From positions 1-15,085 of the forward strand of contig CAZVSU010000064.1 in assembly GCA_964629645.1 (NCBI GenBank): 15,085 nt of DNA. The letters are read 5' to 3'. Position 1 is the first letter of the stretch. The number at the start of each line of letters is the position of its first letter. Below the pieces are notes generated by a model. The model had not been told where the DNA came from, ran no database searches, and saw nothing but the letters and a program-made list of their open reading frames with translations. Positions 13,690 through 15,085 of this stretch are shown here, piece after piece. The position numbers were made by a program, and so were the translations under genes. The DNA is from JAAKFL01 sp964629645 (GTDB taxonomy: Bacteria > Chlamydiota > Chlamydiia > Chlamydiales > SLFE01).

Positions 13690-14036
13690 CGACCTCTTTG
13701 AATCAGACCCGGATACGACTCCCCATTTCGATTTCTGTAGCGACCATTGGAATCGGATGCGCCTTTGTTTTGACGCGCAATCCTTTAACAAGCATCGGAG
13801 CCGGATTGGCCGCCCCAGCCGCTTTTCTCGCCTATTTTTGTCTCACCGACCTCATCTCTTCTTTTGGATCAGATCGAATCAAACATCATGGGGAGCTTTT
13901 GGCCTGCTCCGGTTCGTTGATTCTGTCCGGCACGATCGTCTCTCTTTGCCAAGCATCCATTGAGCTGGTCATTTTGGTTTCTATTATCAGCACAGTTGCC
14001 ACAAGAGAAGTGATCAGTTTGACTGCAAACGGGTAA
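13677..14036 (+). CDS. Small integral membrane protein, 119 aa
   Basis: I do not recognise a family. Three to four hydrophobic segments are visible (about 14-30, 37-55, 70-87 and 90-107), so most of the protein is in the membrane. GTG 13677 is preferred over the longer frame from TTG 13644 because GGAGGA sits seven bases upstream. The start lies inside the preceding gene (13-base overlap), so the two membrane proteins are likely co-translated and may work together. There is no clear terminator after the stop. The following 128 bases are AT-rich and contain only the LRR gene's promoter. Confidence 0.68.
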   Translation: MQVLTTSLNQTRIRLPISISVATIGIGCAFVLTRNPLTSIGAGLAAPAAFLAYFCLTDLISSFGSDRIKHHGELLACSGSLILSGTIVSLCQASIELVILVSIISTVATREVISLTANG

Positions 14037-14132
14037 ATTCGAGCAATTCTCAATCATTTTTTATAAAATAATTTATTTTTTTGTTTTAAACTAGTTTAGT
14101 TTTTTTACTATTTCTAAATAAAAAATAAACTA

Positions 14133-14152
14133 TGATATAATTATAAATAAAA
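14133..14152 (+). promoter_or_regulatory. Extended -10 promoter of the LRR gene
   Basis: TGATATAAT (14133-14141) is a perfect extended -10 in an AT-rich 128-base gap, about 23 bases before the ATG at 14165. No good -35 is seen. The 20 bases agree at 18 positions with the promoter of the 192-aa gene (640-621, minus strand). AAACTAGTTT (14088-14097), a perfect palindrome, lies upstream. Confidence 0.62.
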
Positions 14153-14164
14153 TTTGAGGTTATT

Positions 14165-15085
14165 ATGAACATTGATAGTTCTGGTTCTCGTTCCCAACAG
14201 CTTCAGAGTGGTGGTACTAAGACTAATCCATCCTCACAGAGCCCCTCATTGTTAAAAAAAATGCAAACCTTATTATCGAAGATCAAACTTGACCCTTCTC
14301 AAACTTCTGCTCCCATGACGTTTTATAAAGGAATGAAAGGGAAGGTCGTCCAGATCCGAGATAAGCTGACCGATGCGAGCCGGAAAGCAGCGAAGCTGTT
14401 TAACAAAAATGTAAAGAACGAGGCACCGGCAACAGCTAGCAAAGATAAAATTATTCAAAAGTATCAAGATAAAACAGAAGCGACGCTGACCAAAGAGGAA
14501 TTTAATACACTTGGAGACTCAATTGGAGAACTGAGCCATTTGACATCTCTGGATCTCTCCGGTTGTGAAATTGAACATTTGCCTGAAAGTATCGGTGCAC
14601 TCACAAATCTTGTGACCTTAGATCTTTCTGGTTCTAATATTGATGAATTGCCAGAATGTATCGAAAATTTGACGAAACTGACAACGCTCAATCTCGCAAG
14701 CTCACGGTTGAAAAAGCTGCCCGGCAATCTCGACAAGCTCACAAAACTTCAAACTCTCGATCTCTCCGTCAACGCTTTGAATAATCTAAAAGGGCTCGAA
14801 AAACTGACCGGCCTGAAATCTTTAAATCTCGCCGAAAATCGACTGAATGCATGTCACGAGGAGATAGGAACACTAGCTCAACTCGAGGACTTAAACCTCG
14901 AATTAAATCAGTTAAAGGTGTTGCCTGAGAATTTCGAAAAGCTCACGGCGTTAAAAACGCTGCGCCTCGGGAACAATCAACTCGAGTCTTTGAGCGAGTC
15001 GATCGGTAAGCTCACAAATTTGGAAAAGCTCGAGTTGCAAGATAACGCGCTTCATGCTTTTCCCAAAAGCCTCAACAATCTCAAG
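14165..15085 (+). CDS. Leucine-rich-repeat protein, 3' end outside window (307 aa seen)
   Basis: An N-terminal region of about 115 residues, Ser/Thr/Gln-rich and then Lys-rich (KAAKLFNKNVKN), carries no signal peptide or membrane helix. From about residue 116 to the window edge there are eight or so 23-residue LRRs, with units such as LTSLDLSGCEIEHLPESIG and LTNLVTLDLSGSNIDELPEC. The LPxxIgxLtxLxxLdLsxN pattern resembles plant-type and Shigella/Yersinia-type LRRs. These form curved protein-binding surfaces; proteins like this in amoeba-associated bacteria are often host-directed. GAGG six bases upstream supports ATG 14165. The reading frame is still open at 15085, so any C-terminal domain (for example an E3 ligase domain) cannot be judged. 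Confidence 0.88.
   Translation, partial: MNIDSSGSRSQQLQSGGTKTNPSSQSPSLLKKMQTLLSKIKLDPSQTSAPMTFYKGMKGKVVQIRDKLTDASRKAAKLFNKNVKNEAPATASKDKIIQKYQDKTEATLTKEEFNTLGDSIGELSHLTSLDLSGCEIEHLPESIGALTNLVTLDLSGSNIDELPECIENLTKLTTLNLASSRLKKLPGNLDKLTKLQTLDLSVNALNNLKGLEKLTGLKSLNLAENRLNACHEEIGTLAQLEDLNLELNQLKVLPENFEKLTALKTLRLGNNQLESLSESIGKLTNLEKLELQDNALHAFPKSLNNLK

Overview
The window looks like chromosome from a chlamydia-related intracellular bacterium (order Parachlamydiales or similar). Two things point there. The first is the gene order nrdR-dksA-lspA, which I recall as the order of ybaD-dksA-lspA in Chlamydia trachomatis. The second is a set of eukaryotic-type repeat and domain proteins (F-box, ankyrin, Sel1, LRR) typical of amoeba-associated chlamydiae. 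The assignment is inferred from content, not from a database match. The window holds 19 protein genes, one decayed gene region, one terminator and a few promoter candidates. I saw no rRNA, tRNA, CRISPR array, IS element or attachment site, and no gene-free stretch longer than 300 bases.

Left end (1-2861): an unrecognised 192-aa gene on the minus strand is divergent from a two-gene + strand operon. That operon encodes a short F-box protein with a two-helix membrane hairpin and, by ATGA overlap, a 521-aa ankyrin-repeat protein with a basic NLS-like cluster. Both look like host-directed proteins.

2882-5595: a minus-strand pair (hotdog thioesterase followed by a CoiA-type competence nuclease) lies back to back with a + strand locus. 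That locus starts with a relic of a 2-oxoacid dehydrogenase complex: pieces of E1-alpha, then E2 lipoyl and E2 catalytic C-terminus, with a frameshift, large deletions and all three catalytic-site signatures altered. It runs by ATGA overlap into an unrecognised 202-aa gene.

5576-8399: on the minus strand are a secreted beta-rich protein, a YbaK-type tRNA deacylase and an Hsp20 chaperone. A LOG-family protein on the + strand is divergent from hsp20 and ends in a rho-independent terminator.

8515-11999: a compact + strand operon of six genes, nrdR, a dksA-like gene lacking three of the four zinc cysteines, lspA, an unrecognised 236-aa gene, pncC (CinA C-terminal type), and a Sel1-repeat protein ending in a perfect CaaX prenylation box (CVLM). 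It mixes ribonucleotide reductase control, transcription control, lipoprotein maturation and NAD salvage with a possible host-lipidated protein.

12028-14036: metK on the minus strand shares a short bidirectional promoter region with two overlapping + strand membrane-protein genes of unknown function.

Right end: an AT-rich 128-base gap carries a strong extended -10 promoter that closely matches the promoter of the 192-aa gene at the left end. It drives an LRR protein that runs off the window.
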